Shown here one piece after another: positions 19,083 to 27,118 of a stretch of DNA of 64,000 nt. Under the pieces are notes generated by a model. It made no database searches. It was not told the origin of the DNA and saw nothing but the letters and a program-made list of their open reading frames with translations. A program made the position numbers and the translations under genes. Each line of letters opens with the position of its first letter. The stretch's first letter is position 1. Source of the stretch: JAITWN01 sp050486285 (GTDB lineage: Bacteria; Pseudomonadota; Gammaproteobacteria; SZUA-140). The stretch covers positions 62,001 to 126,000 of the forward strand of contig JBJHCZ010000002.1 in the NCBI GenBank assembly GCA_050486285.1. The letters run 5' to 3'.

Positions 19083-20573
19083 TCACTCGCCGCCCGCGGG
19101 CGCAATCGCGGTGATCACGTACATGCCGTCTTCATCGGCATCGGGCAGTATCTCGAATCGCACCCGGTCCCCGACCGACAGCGCATCGAGATCGACGTCC
19201 CGGGCGACGCGAAAATCCATGGTCATGCCCGGCCAGCCGAGCCGAGGGATCGGCGGGTGTGTCACGTTGACGCGGCGTTCGGCGGAATCGACCCGGCCGA
19301 TGCGGCCCTCGCTTCGAATGACATCCCTGTCCGGTGTGCCGGCGACGTCTTCGGCGGGCTCCATGCGCCGGAATGCGGCCGCGGCGGCGGCCGCGGCGGC
19401 GGCCTCGGAGTCGATCAGGAACTGTCCGGACAGCACGATCTGCTCGCCTTCTTCGAGACCGTCGAGGATCTCCACGCGCTCGCCGCCCATGACGCCGGTA
19501 CGCACCGGCCGTGCCTGGAAGCGGCCTTCACCGAGGTGGACGATGACGCGCTCTTCGCGTCCCGTGCGGATCACCGCGTCGCGCGGCACCGTGAGCGCGT
19601 CCGTTCGCGGCGCGGCGGCGATATCCGCGCTCACGTACATCCCCGGCTTGAGAAATCCCCCCGGGTTGTCGATGCGCAGCCGCACCGGCACGGTCCGCGT
19701 CTTCGGGTTGAGCTCGGGATAGATATAGTCGACGATGCCTTCCAGGCGGGCGTCCGATGGGAACGGAAGACGCACCTCGGCCCGCTCACCCCCCGCGAGC
19801 CCGCCGGACTGGCGCACGAGCACTTCGGCGATGATCCACACCGTCGACAGGTCGACCAGGCTCATCGCCTCGAGGTCGGGGGTGACGTGCATGCCTTCGC
19901 GCACGTTGAGACTGTTCACGATGCCGTCCTGGCGGGCGTGGATCCCGACCCGCGGTTGTACCTGGCGCGTGCGTTCCAGCTCCTCGATCTGCCCGCGGGA
20001 CAGGCCCAGCGCGTGCAGGCGCTCGCGCGCCGCGTCGACGGCGCGCTCGAGCCCGCTCCGCATCGCCTGGAGGAACTCCTCCTGGGCGCTCGCCAGCTCC
20101 GGCGCATAGAATTCGAACAGCAACTGTCCCCGTTCGACGGACGCGCCGGTCGTACGCACCGCGAGCCGTTCGATCCAGCCCGGTACCCGGACGTGGACGT
20201 GGCTGATGCGTTCCTCATCGTAGGCTACGGAGCCGAAGGTCTCGATGCGGCGGACGAGGGTCTCGCGCCGGACGTGACCCAGGCGCACGTTCATGTTCTG
20301 CGTCATTGCCGGGGAGATCCACACCACGCCTTCTTCACCGGTCTCGCCGGCATGGACGGGGATATAGTCCATGCCCATCTCGTCCCGCGCAGGCACCGGC
20401 GAGGTGATCCGCGGATTCATCGGGTGCCGGTAGTAGAGCACCCCGCGCTCCTCGGCGCGGACTTCGCTGATCATGGGCGAGCCCAGCCGGAGCGACACCT
20501 GCGCAGGTTGATAGAGGATACCGACCACGATCAACGCCCCAGCGGCCAGGGAAACCATGACGCCGCGCTTCAC
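19083..20573 (-). CDS. cusB: RND periplasmic adaptor CusB with fused CusF domain
   Basis: A 496-residue membrane-fusion protein. After an N-terminal anchor (residues 5-20) it has a heavy-metal-binding YHP motif (VLYYRHPMNPRITSPVP, DEMGMDYIPV), then the hairpin/lipoyl/barrel core, then an extra C-terminal CusF-like domain (RIGRVDSAERRVNVTHPPI, WPGMTMDFRVA). Canonical CusB is about 400 residues and uses a separate CusF, so this protein carries its own metallochaperone. An Ala run precedes the fused domain. The GTG start at 20573 forms a GTGA overlap with the cusC stop. Confidence 0.9.
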   Translation of the reverse strand: MKRGVMVSLAAGALIVVGILYQPAQVSLRLGSPMISEVRAEERGVLYYRHPMNPRITSPVPARDEMGMDYIPVHAGETGEEGVVWISPAMTQNMNVRLGHVRRETLVRRIETFGSVAYDEERISHVHVRVPGWIERLAVRTTGASVERGQLLFEFYAPELASAQEEFLQAMRSGLERAVDAARERLHALGLSRGQIEELERTRQVQPRVGIHARQDGIVNSLNVREGMHVTPDLEAMSLVDLSTVWIIAEVLVRQSGGLAGGERAEVRLPFPSDARLEGIVDYIYPELNPKTRTVPVRLRIDNPGGFLKPGMYVSADIAAAPRTDALTVPRDAVIRTGREERVIVHLGEGRFQARPVRTGVMGGERVEILDGLEEGEQIVLSGQFLIDSEAAAAAAAAAAFRRMEPAEDVAGTPDRDVIRSEGRIGRVDSAERRVNVTHPPIPRLGWPGMTMDFRVARDVDLDALSVGDRVRFEILPDADEDGMYVITAIAPAGGE

Positions 20574-21907
20574 GGCGTCACCTCCGCCGGCGAGTCCGCG
20601 GCGCGCGAGAACGGTCGCCCGGTCCATCGGTCGAGCCGGGCGAGGGCCACGAACTGTTCGACGCGGTATCTCAGCATTGTCTCCTCGAGATCCAGCCGCT
20701 CGCGCTGCGCGTCGAGCACCTCCATGAAGCTGCCGTCCCCGGCGCGATAGGCCGCCAGGGTGGCATGCAGCGCCGACTCCGCGAGCGGCAGCAGCCTTTC
20801 GCGGTATAACTCGATCAGGGCAGCCGCCTTTTCCGCCCGGCTGCGGGCCTCCTCGATATCGGCCAGCAGCCGGGCGGAGAGATCCGCATGGTGATGCGCG
20901 AGCCGTCTGGACTCGGCGCGGGCGACGTCGATCTCGGCACGGCGCTTTCCGCCGAGATCCAGCGGCAGGTTGATGCCGATGCCCACGATCCAGCGTTCGT
21001 CGACCATCGGCATCGTCTGGTCATAGCTGGTGGTCAGGCTCAGGTCGGGATAGGACTGGCGCTTGGCGAGGGCGGCCTGGGCATCGGCCGCGGCGATGCG
21101 ATGGGCATGCGCCCGCAGCTCGGGATGGATGGCGCGTGCGCGCTCGATCAGCTCCGGCAACGGCGGCGGTGTCTGCGAAGGCGGCAGCGCGCCCGGCGCG
21201 GGGACCGCGGCACCGGCCTCGCGTCCCAGCAGCGCATTGATGACTGCGGCTGCCGCCGCGCGCTCGCCCTCGAGCGCCAGCGCCATCGCTTCCAGGTTTG
21301 CATGCGCGACCTCCGCCCGGATGATGTCGCGTTGAGCGCCGAGCCCCGTGGTATAGCGGGTCTCCGCCACCTGCCGGATTTCGGCCAGCAGTGCTTGTTG
21401 GTCGCGGTTGATCGACACTGCCCGGTGCGCATGGAACCAGCGTGCGTAGGCGACCCGGGCCTGCTCGGTCAGCGCCAGGACCTGCGCCTGCCAGTCCTCC
21501 CGCACCGCGCGGGATTGCCATTCGGCGGCCTCGGCGCGCAGGCCGCGTTTGCCCGGCCACGGCAGCGGTTGACTGACGCTGACCTGCATCTTGTTGCCTT
21601 GGCCCAGGGTGCGGGGAGCGATGCCGAAGCCGAGTTGGGGATCGTCGAGTGCGCCGGCGATCGCGATGCCTCCGTGGGCCGCATCCGCCTCGGCCTCGGC
21701 AGCGCGCAGTGCAGGGCTTGCCGCCAGTACCGCCGCCACGAGACCCTCAGAGGTCAAGTGATCGGCGGCGCCCGGTTCCCCGTCCCATGGCGCGCCGACC
21801 GGTGCCGCCGATGCGGGGTGTTCGCCCGCCGCCGGCGGCGCGGCACAGGCCAGACCCCAAGGCAACAGCAGTGCCGCCGCAGTCAGAAAAAGGCTGCCAT
21901 GTCTCAT
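20570..21907 (-). CDS. cusC: Outer-membrane efflux channel (CusC/TolC family)
   Basis: A 445-residue outer-membrane factor with a signal peptide (MRHGSLFLTAAALLLPWGLACA). It contains two repeats of the TolC-type helical barrel with Ala/Glu-rich coiled-coil regions (RAAEAEADAAHGGIAIAGA, ADIEEARSRAEKAAALI). It forms the exit duct of the CusCBA pump. The start is either the ATG at 21907, preceded by GGGG, or a GTG three codons upstream (21916). It is the first of three overlapping genes, cusC-cusB-cusA. Confidence 0.88.
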   Translation of the reverse strand: MRHGSLFLTAAALLLPWGLACAAPPAAGEHPASAAPVGAPWDGEPGAADHLTSEGLVAAVLAASPALRAAEAEADAAHGGIAIAGALDDPQLGFGIAPRTLGQGNKMQVSVSQPLPWPGKRGLRAEAAEWQSRAVREDWQAQVLALTEQARVAYARWFHAHRAVSINRDQQALLAEIRQVAETRYTTGLGAQRDIIRAEVAHANLEAMALALEGERAAAAAVINALLGREAGAAVPAPGALPPSQTPPPLPELIERARAIHPELRAHAHRIAAADAQAALAKRQSYPDLSLTTSYDQTMPMVDERWIVGIGINLPLDLGGKRRAEIDVARAESRRLAHHHADLSARLLADIEEARSRAEKAAALIELYRERLLPLAESALHATLAAYRAGDGSFMEVLDAQRERLDLEETMLRYRVEQFVALARLDRWTGRPFSRAADSPAEVTP

Positions 21908-21991
21908 CGTTTTCACCCCGGTTCGTGGCAGGAGGACACGTCACCGCTGTCCCCGCCGTAAATGGGCGGGGACATACGATTGCCTTGAACG

Positions 21992-22354
21992 CTAGGGCCG
22001 GGTCCTGGCGAGGTGCGTAACGATATACTTGCCGTCCTTCTCCACGAATCGGAACCGGACGGCGTCGCCCTCCGACAGCCCCGCCGCGAGCCCGGGAGAG
22101 GCCAGGTCGAAGGACATGGTCATCGCCGGCCATCCCGCCGAGGCAACGGGATCGTGGGCGAGGACGATGCTGCCCGCCTCGATACGCACGATCTTGCCGT
22201 CTGCTTCATGGCTGTCTGCCTGGCTCGTGACCGCCGGCGTCGAGGAATGCTCCGTATGCGGGTGCGTGGGGTTCGGCTGGGCCGCAACCGCAACGGCGGT
22301 GGGCAGCACAAGCGCGAAGAACGCCATGCTGACGAAAACGAATGGCTTACACAT
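21992..22354 (-). CDS. cusF: Periplasmic CusF-like copper-binding protein
   Basis: A 120-residue exported protein: signal peptide to about residue 26, a His-containing linker (PNPTHPHTEHSS), then a CusF OB-fold domain with the Trp and Met ligands in WPAMTMSFDL. CusF hands Cu(I)/Ag(I) to the Cus pump. It is 85 bases upstream of cusC in the same direction. It resembles the domain fused to the end of CusB, so the cluster has two copies of this module. The ATG at 22354 starts the signal peptide; the longer frame upstream has none. Confidence 0.87.
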   Translation of the reverse strand: MCKPFVFVSMAFFALVLPTAVAVAAQPNPTHPHTEHSSTPAVTSQADSHEADGKIVRIEAGSIVLAHDPVASAGWPAMTMSFDLASPGLAAGLSEGDAVRFRFVEKDGKYIVTHLARTRP

Positions 22355-22419
22355 GGAATGTCTCCGATGTTGAGGTGCAAACGATCGGCCTGTACTCCCG
22401 GCCGGAAAGCGATAGGTCT

Positions 22420-22767
22420 TCAGGCGATCGGAGGCTTGAACGGAGGGGCGTGGGTCAGGGAGGAGAGTAGTACGGCAGGAGTTTCGAGGAACGAATCGCT
22501 GTCGGGTGCGGGGTCCGCCAAGGGGTGGCCATAGAACAGGGGCGAAGCCCCGGCGAGGGCGCACAAGGCGGCCATCGGGCAGGTTTCATGATCGGGATCT
22601 TCTTTCTGAACCTGTCCGCTGCCCTCGTCATGGCAGCCCATCGGCTGGTCAGTCGAATCCAAGACCGCCGGATCGATGTGCATGGCGGAGGCGCATATTG
22701 TCGCGACGCTGGGGGTGATCATCGTGGTCAGCATCACCAGGGTTACGAGGACGCGCAGCCGTTTCAT
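22420..22767 (-). CDS. Hypothetical secreted Cys/His protein
   Basis: A 115-residue protein not assigned to a family. An N-terminal signal-like segment (MKRLRVLVTLVMLTTMITPSVA) is followed by a region with conserved-looking Cys and His residues (MGCHDEG, DPDHETCPMAALCALAG) and a hydrophobic patch. The position just upstream of cusF suggests a periplasmic metal-linked role. It is like the small unannotated genes that often precede cusCBA in Proteobacteria. Confidence 0.6.
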   Translation of the reverse strand: MKRLRVLVTLVMLTTMITPSVATICASAMHIDPAVLDSTDQPMGCHDEGSGQVQKEDPDHETCPMAALCALAGASPLFYGHPLADPAPDSDSFLETPAVLLSSLTHAPPFKPPIA

Positions 22768-22938
22768 GGGCTGATGCTAACTCACCTCCCTTGATCGTTC
22801 AAGCCGTCGGAATCCCAGGCCGCGCAGCCAAGTGCCCTCCAAATATAGGGTATCCGGAATATATGGTTGATCCTCCCTCTCCATGAGAATCAGACAAACT
22901 GACATCTCATCGGATTATCTGGTTGATGCTTCAATCTA

Positions 22939-23343
22939 CTACTGGTACATGCTTCCCTCGCTGATTCCAGCAAGAACCCCACAAGCCTCAACTTCCCGAT
23001 CATCGTTGCAACTGGATCTCAGTGAAACGAGCTGTTTCTCTAGCACTTGCAGAGCGGTTATCTGCGACCGCACATGAGAGATGTGATCATCGAGCAAGGT
23101 GTTGACGGCGGTACAAGGCTGGCGGGGGGCGTCCCGATAGCGCTGTAGTTCGTAAATTTCTGCCAGTGACAGGCCCAGGATTCGGCAGCGGCGGATGAAT
23201 GCCAGCCGTTCGCCATGCTTCTCGGTGTAGACACGGTAACCGTTCTCCAACCGGTCAGGCGGCGGCAACAGGCCCTGCCGCTCATAGAAGCGAATCGTCT
23301 GTGTATCAACCCCTCCCAACTGTGCCAACTGACCAATACGCAT
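22939..23343 (-). CDS. MerR-family Pb/Cd-responsive regulator (PbrR/CadR-like)
   Basis: A 134-residue MerR regulator: N-terminal helix-turn-helix (MRIGQLAQLGGVDTQTIRFY), dimerisation helix, and C-terminal metal site with Cys in RQPCTAVN and the pair in CNDDREVEACG, the spacing seen in PbrR and CadR. It acts by twisting an over-spaced promoter; such a promoter (19-bp spacer) lies between it and the divergent CDF gene. The ATG at 23343 has GAGGA upstream; a TTG extension of five codons is less likely. Confidence 0.9.
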   Translation of the reverse strand: MRIGQLAQLGGVDTQTIRFYERQGLLPPPDRLENGYRVYTEKHGERLAFIRRCRILGLSLAEIYELQRYRDAPRQPCTAVNTLLDDHISHVRSQITALQVLEKQLVSLRSSCNDDREVEACGVLAGISEGSMYQ

Positions 23344-23370
23344 CAGGCTCGTCCTCAACGGATTCTCTCC

Positions 23371-23401
23371 TTGACCTTATAGTCACTATAAGGTTTTAAA
23401 T
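23371..23401 (+). promoter_or_regulatory. MerR-type promoter/operator for the CDF gene
   Basis: TTGACC (23371-23376) and TTAAAT (23396-23401) are separated by 19 bases that contain the dyad ACCTTATAGTCACTATAAGGT. A 19-bp spacer with an internal dyad is the hallmark of promoters activated by MerR, PbrR and CadR. It faces the CDF exporter and abuts the regulator gene. Confidence 0.85.
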
Positions 23402-23434
23402 GATAGCCCAATAATATTCAAGTGGAGTCGTATC

Positions 23435-24328
23435 ATGAGCAAAACCTGTGGAGGCCCCTGTGGCTGCGATGCGTCTGCAGCGGATGCCGATATGCAGGCC
23501 TCCTCCGAAGCTTCGGGGAAATGGGTCAGCGTTTATGCCGTGCCGAAGATGGACTGTCCATCAGAAGAGCGAATGATTCGCCTGGCGCTAAACGGCTTTG
23601 AGAACATCCAGACGCTGTCCTTCGACTTGTCGAACCGCAGATTGAAGGTCGTGCACGACGGCGAGGTCGAGCCCATTACGGCGAAACTGACGACCTTGGG
23701 GCTAGGAGCCTCGTTTCAGGAAACCGTCGCCGCTGATCCGGAGATAATCAAAGCCGCTGGGAACTCGGCAACCTCTGCTACACAAGAGTCCCGCACTCTA
23801 TATTGGTTGCTCGGCATCAATGCACTCCTTTTCGTGGTGGAAATGACTGCCGGTCTGATCGCCCAGTCAGCCGGCCTGATTGGAGAGTCCCTGGACAATT
23901 TTGCCGATGCGGCAGTGTACGGGCTCGCCCTTTATGCCGTTGGGCATAGCGTGAAAATGCAGGTACGTGCTGCGCATCTTGCTGGCGTACTCCAACTGAT
24001 TTTGGCTGTCGGCGTACTCGTAGAGGTGGTGAGACGCTTTGTATTCGGTAGTGAACCTGAATCGCTGATGATGATGGCTATCGCATTCGTCGCATTGATT
24101 GCCAATACCAGTTGTTTGCTGCTGATATCCAAACATCGAGAGGGTGGGGCGCACATGAAGGCAAGCTGGATATTCTCGGCCAATGACGTGGTGATCAACA
24201 TGGGTGTCATCGCCGCTGGCGCGCTGGTCGCATGGACCGGGTCCAATTATCCGGATCTGATTATCGGCACCATCGTGGGGGTCATTGTGCTTAACGGTGC
24301 CAGGCGCATTCTTGCGCTCAAGGCGTGA
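23435..24328 (+). CDS. CDF-family cation exporter with N-terminal metal-binding region
   Basis: A 297-residue protein. It opens with a Cys-rich stretch (MSKTCGGPCGCDAS) and an HMA-like region with a single Cys (PKMDCPSEERMIRLAL), followed by six membrane segments of the cation diffusion facilitator family. The membrane metal site is seen as ESLDNFADA and SANDVVINMG; the canonical HxxxD of the first site is replaced by N/D residues, a known subgroup linked to PbrR/CadR regulators. It probably exports Pb, Cd, Zn or Co into the periplasm. It is controlled by the 19-bp-spacer promoter 33 bases upstream. Confidence 0.87.
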   Translation: MSKTCGGPCGCDASAADADMQASSEASGKWVSVYAVPKMDCPSEERMIRLALNGFENIQTLSFDLSNRRLKVVHDGEVEPITAKLTTLGLGASFQETVAADPEIIKAAGNSATSATQESRTLYWLLGINALLFVVEMTAGLIAQSAGLIGESLDNFADAAVYGLALYAVGHSVKMQVRAAHLAGVLQLILAVGVLVEVVRRFVFGSEPESLMMMAIAFVALIANTSCLLLISKHREGGAHMKASWIFSANDVVINMGVIAAGALVAWTGSNYPDLIIGTIVGVIVLNGARRILALKA

Positions 24329-24432
24329 TTCCGCACGGGTTTACCGGATGCTTTTAAGCTAAAGGGAGCTGGAGATACATTGAATTAGCAGAGTGGATTC
24401 CCATGCCCTTCTGCATCATTTCCACAAGCAAT

Positions 24433-25443
24433 TCAGGCGGCGACCACGTTCTGCGGCGTGCCCCGGGAAAAGGCACAGATGTTGTCGAGCGTAGTCTCGA
24501 TGATGCGGCGCACGGCGCTGTCCGTGTGGTAGGCGTTGTGCGGCGTGACGATGACATTCGGGAAGCGCAAGAGCACGTGGTTTGCCACCAGCGCGCGCAG
24601 GTCATAACCGTCCTGCGGCGCACCGGCCCGGAAGATCTGCGCCTCCTCTCGGATAACGGGTTCCTCAGGAAGCACATCGAGGCTGGCCGCGCGCAGCTTA
24701 CCGGTCGAAAGGGCTCGGACCAGGGCCGCCACGTCGACCACATCGCCCCGGGAAGTATTGATCAGGACGGCGCCATCCTTCATCAGGGCGAACTCGCGAT
24801 CGGAGAGCATATGCCCGCTCTCCGGCGTCGCCGGCACGTGCAAAGTTATCACATCGGCGGCAGCCAATAGCTCGTCGAGCGGCGCATAGCGGAAACCGAG
24901 CGTCGCGTTTAATATCGCCTCGTCCGGATGGACGTCGAAGGCGATCACCTCCATGCCAAAACCCCTAGCGAGGCCGATCACTCGACGACCGATGCGTCCC
25001 GTGCCGATGACGCCCAGGGTCTTCTCGAACAACTCGAATCCTCGCAACCCACTCTGAGTGAAATTGCCGCGCCGCGTACGCTCGACCGACTCCACGATGT
25101 TGCGCGCGATGGCGAGGAGCAGCGCAAAGGTATGCTCGGCGACAGTGTGATCACCATAGCCAGGCACGTTGCAGACGGTGATGCTGCGCGCGCGACAGTA
25201 CCCGAGATCAATGTGGTCAAATCCGGTGGAACGCGTCGCGATCAGCTTGAGGCGTGGCAGAAGCTGAAGCACCCCGGCATCGAGCTTCGAATTGATAAAG
25301 GTCGCCACCACCTCGGCGTCAGAGAACTCATCCGCCGTCTGCTCGCTTAGCGCTTCACGAGTGCAGGAGACCTCATGCGTCGGCATCAGACGTCGGCACG
25401 CACCCCGCTCCCACTCTTCGGTCTCGAACACGCATACCTTCAT
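24433..25443 (-). CDS. D-isomer-specific 2-hydroxyacid dehydrogenase
   Basis: A 336-residue NAD-dependent dehydrogenase similar to fermentative D-lactate dehydrogenase. It has the Rossmann motif GTGRIGRRVIGLARGFGM, catalytic Arg in TRSTGFDHIDL, Glu in LPEEPVI and His in VTPHNAYHTDSA. A GAGGG site precedes the ATG at 25443. It stands alone between metal genes; a role in the metal response is not apparent and it may be passenger cargo. Confidence 0.88.
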   Translation of the reverse strand: MKVCVFETEEWERGACRRLMPTHEVSCTREALSEQTADEFSDAEVVATFINSKLDAGVLQLLPRLKLIATRSTGFDHIDLGYCRARSITVCNVPGYGDHTVAEHTFALLLAIARNIVESVERTRRGNFTQSGLRGFELFEKTLGVIGTGRIGRRVIGLARGFGMEVIAFDVHPDEAILNATLGFRYAPLDELLAAADVITLHVPATPESGHMLSDREFALMKDGAVLINTSRGDVVDVAALVRALSTGKLRAASLDVLPEEPVIREEAQIFRAGAPQDGYDLRALVANHVLLRFPNVIVTPHNAYHTDSAVRRIIETTLDNICAFSRGTPQNVVAA

Positions 25444-25482
25444 CGCATCACCCTCTGAAACTGTCTCGTCAATTGCCTCCAA

Positions 25483-25739
25483 CTTTCCTGATTTACATGG
25501 CTCAGATTAGCAAGCCGGGAGATCCGCGGAAATCGAAAGTGAACGTCTCCAAATGAGCGGCGTGCAAGGGGAGCCGTCATCTTGCGTGCACCGATGTTCG
25601 TCCGCATGCGCACATGTCCTGCAAACGCTTAGGTGAAGTGGTGACGATGGCTGGTGCAGCGGCTGCCGCTCTCCCAAGGACGCTTAACTCTACAAGGGAG
25701 TCCCTCGAGACCTGCTAACCGCGGTTATACCTTGTGTTT
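25483..25739. other. Intergenic gap, no gene seen
   Basis: About 255 bases upstream of the dehydrogenase gene and downstream of the Met-rich gene. No convincing frame, RNA gene or strong hairpin was seen. Confidence 0.45.
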
Positions 25740-26192
25740 CTACTTTCCATTTCCTGCGGCCGACCCCTTCGGTCCCTGCTGCGCCATCATGTGCTCCATC
25801 ATCTGCGCCATCATCTCCTGCATCATGTCCATGCGCTGCTCCATCATCTGCCGGTGTTCCTCGGCGGATTTTCCCACCCCCATGCCCATCATGCCGCGCA
25901 TGCCGCCCATTCCCTTGTGCATCATTTCCATATGCTGCCGCATCAGGTGGCTGCGCTCCGCGGTGTCGTCGGTGCGGTGGATGCGCTCCATCGCCTGGCG
26001 CATTGACTTCATATTTTCCTGCATGTGACCCATGTCCATCATGTCCATGCCGCCGCCGCGCATCATCATGTCTTGCTTCCGGTCTCCAGAATCCTCGTCC
26101 TTATGATGCGCGTCGTCCGCAAAGGCGAACATCGCCGGCAGAATCAACAGCACCAACGTTGGCGCAATCATCCTGAATCTCTTCGCCTTCAT
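25740..26192 (-). CDS. Met/His-rich secreted protein, probable copper binder
   Basis: A 150-residue exported protein (signal peptide ending ...PAMFAFA). The mature part is extremely rich in Met, His and Gln (MMMRGGGMDMMDMGHMQ, HMEMMHKGMGGMRGMMGMG, MEQRMDMMQEMM), consistent with Cu(I) or Ag(I) chelation and with helical structure. The family is not recognised; similar Met-rich proteins accompany copAB. It lies about 70 bases downstream of copB in the same direction and may be the last gene of that operon. Confidence 0.72.
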   Translation of the reverse strand: MKAKRFRMIAPTLVLLILPAMFAFADDAHHKDEDSGDRKQDMMMRGGGMDMMDMGHMQENMKSMRQAMERIHRTDDTAERSHLMRQHMEMMHKGMGGMRGMMGMGVGKSAEEHRQMMEQRMDMMQEMMAQMMEHMMAQQGPKGSAAGNGK

Positions 26193-26260
26193 GTCAATTC
26201 CTCCATTTAGCGTTTCCCCGGTAATGGAATTCCTGATATCCAGATGGGGAAACCTGGATC

Positions 26261-27103
26261 TCAGAACCAGAAACGAGCGCCCGCCACAGCCCGTGTCTCC
26301 TTGGCATCTAGGCCCGCGGCTCGGGCGTAGTCGGCGCTACCGCCATACTTGCCCACCCATTCGATACCGACATAAGGGGCAAACTCGCGCCGAAACTCGT
26401 AACGCAGGCGCAAACCCGCGGAAATATCTGATAGCCCGCTACCCAGTCCTCGCTCCTCGTCGCCCTTGCCGTAGAGGTTTGCCTCGAACCGGGGCTGCAG
26501 GATCAGTTTCTGAGTAAACAGCAACTCGTACTCGGCCTCGAAGCTCAGCGCGGTCCGCCCCTTATCCCCTGCATAAGCAGTGACGTCCACGTCGAACCAG
26601 TAGGGCGCGAGGCCCTGAATACCCGCGGCCAGCCAGACGCGGTCGGGGCCTTGGCCGCCGTCGTGGCGCAAACCGATCTGGGCATCCCAGAACACGGCGA
26701 CCGCGCGACTCCAGAACAGCTCGGTTCTCGCATCCTCCAGCCTACCGTCATCGACATCGCCCTCGGCCTTGATGACGGCGCGGTTGTGATCGACGCCGTA
26801 CCAGGCCTGCAGGTCATAGACGATCGCAGTGTCATCGTCGTTGCGCACCCATTCGAACCGGTCGAACCGCAACAAACCGATCTTCAGGGCCGCCGACTCA
26901 TGGCGCATCGGAAACTGGCTGAATTCATAGCCACCCGCATAAGCGTGGGGATCACGCGGCACGGAGGGTGTCGCCTCATGGTCCATGACCTCCATCACGG
27001 CATCGTGTACAGCATGTCCCTCGTGCTCGTTGTCCTGTGCCCAGGCGGCCGAAAATCCAAGCATCATCGCAACGGCACCGATAAATCGTGTCCGGTTATT
27101 CAT
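26261..27103 (-). CDS. copB: Copper resistance protein B (outer membrane)
   Basis: A 280-residue CopB/PcoB-family protein. Signal peptide (GFSAAWA), then a short His-rich segment (NEHEGHAVHDAVMEVMDHE), then an outer-membrane beta-barrel of alternating strands ending in Phe (VAGARFWF). The Met-rich N-terminal repeats of Pseudomonas CopB are absent. It follows copA by 15 bases, giving the conserved copA-copB order. Confidence 0.92.
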   Translation of the reverse strand: MNNRTRFIGAVAMMLGFSAAWAQDNEHEGHAVHDAVMEVMDHEATPSVPRDPHAYAGGYEFSQFPMRHESAALKIGLLRFDRFEWVRNDDDTAIVYDLQAWYGVDHNRAVIKAEGDVDDGRLEDARTELFWSRAVAVFWDAQIGLRHDGGQGPDRVWLAAGIQGLAPYWFDVDVTAYAGDKGRTALSFEAEYELLFTQKLILQPRFEANLYGKGDEERGLGSGLSDISAGLRLRYEFRREFAPYVGIEWVGKYGGSADYARAAGLDAKETRAVAGARFWF

Positions 27104-27118
27104 GCCAGTGCTCCAGCG

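Noticed and set aside
19372..19410. GCG/GCC triplet repeat
   Set aside because: It encodes the Ala run between the adaptor core and the fused CusF domain of CusB; no sign of a separate repeat element.
25760..26060. Dense repeats of CAT/ATC triplets suggesting a tandem repeat or CRISPR-like array
   Set aside because: They are codons of the Met/His-rich protein on the minus strand; spacing is irregular and there are no spacers.
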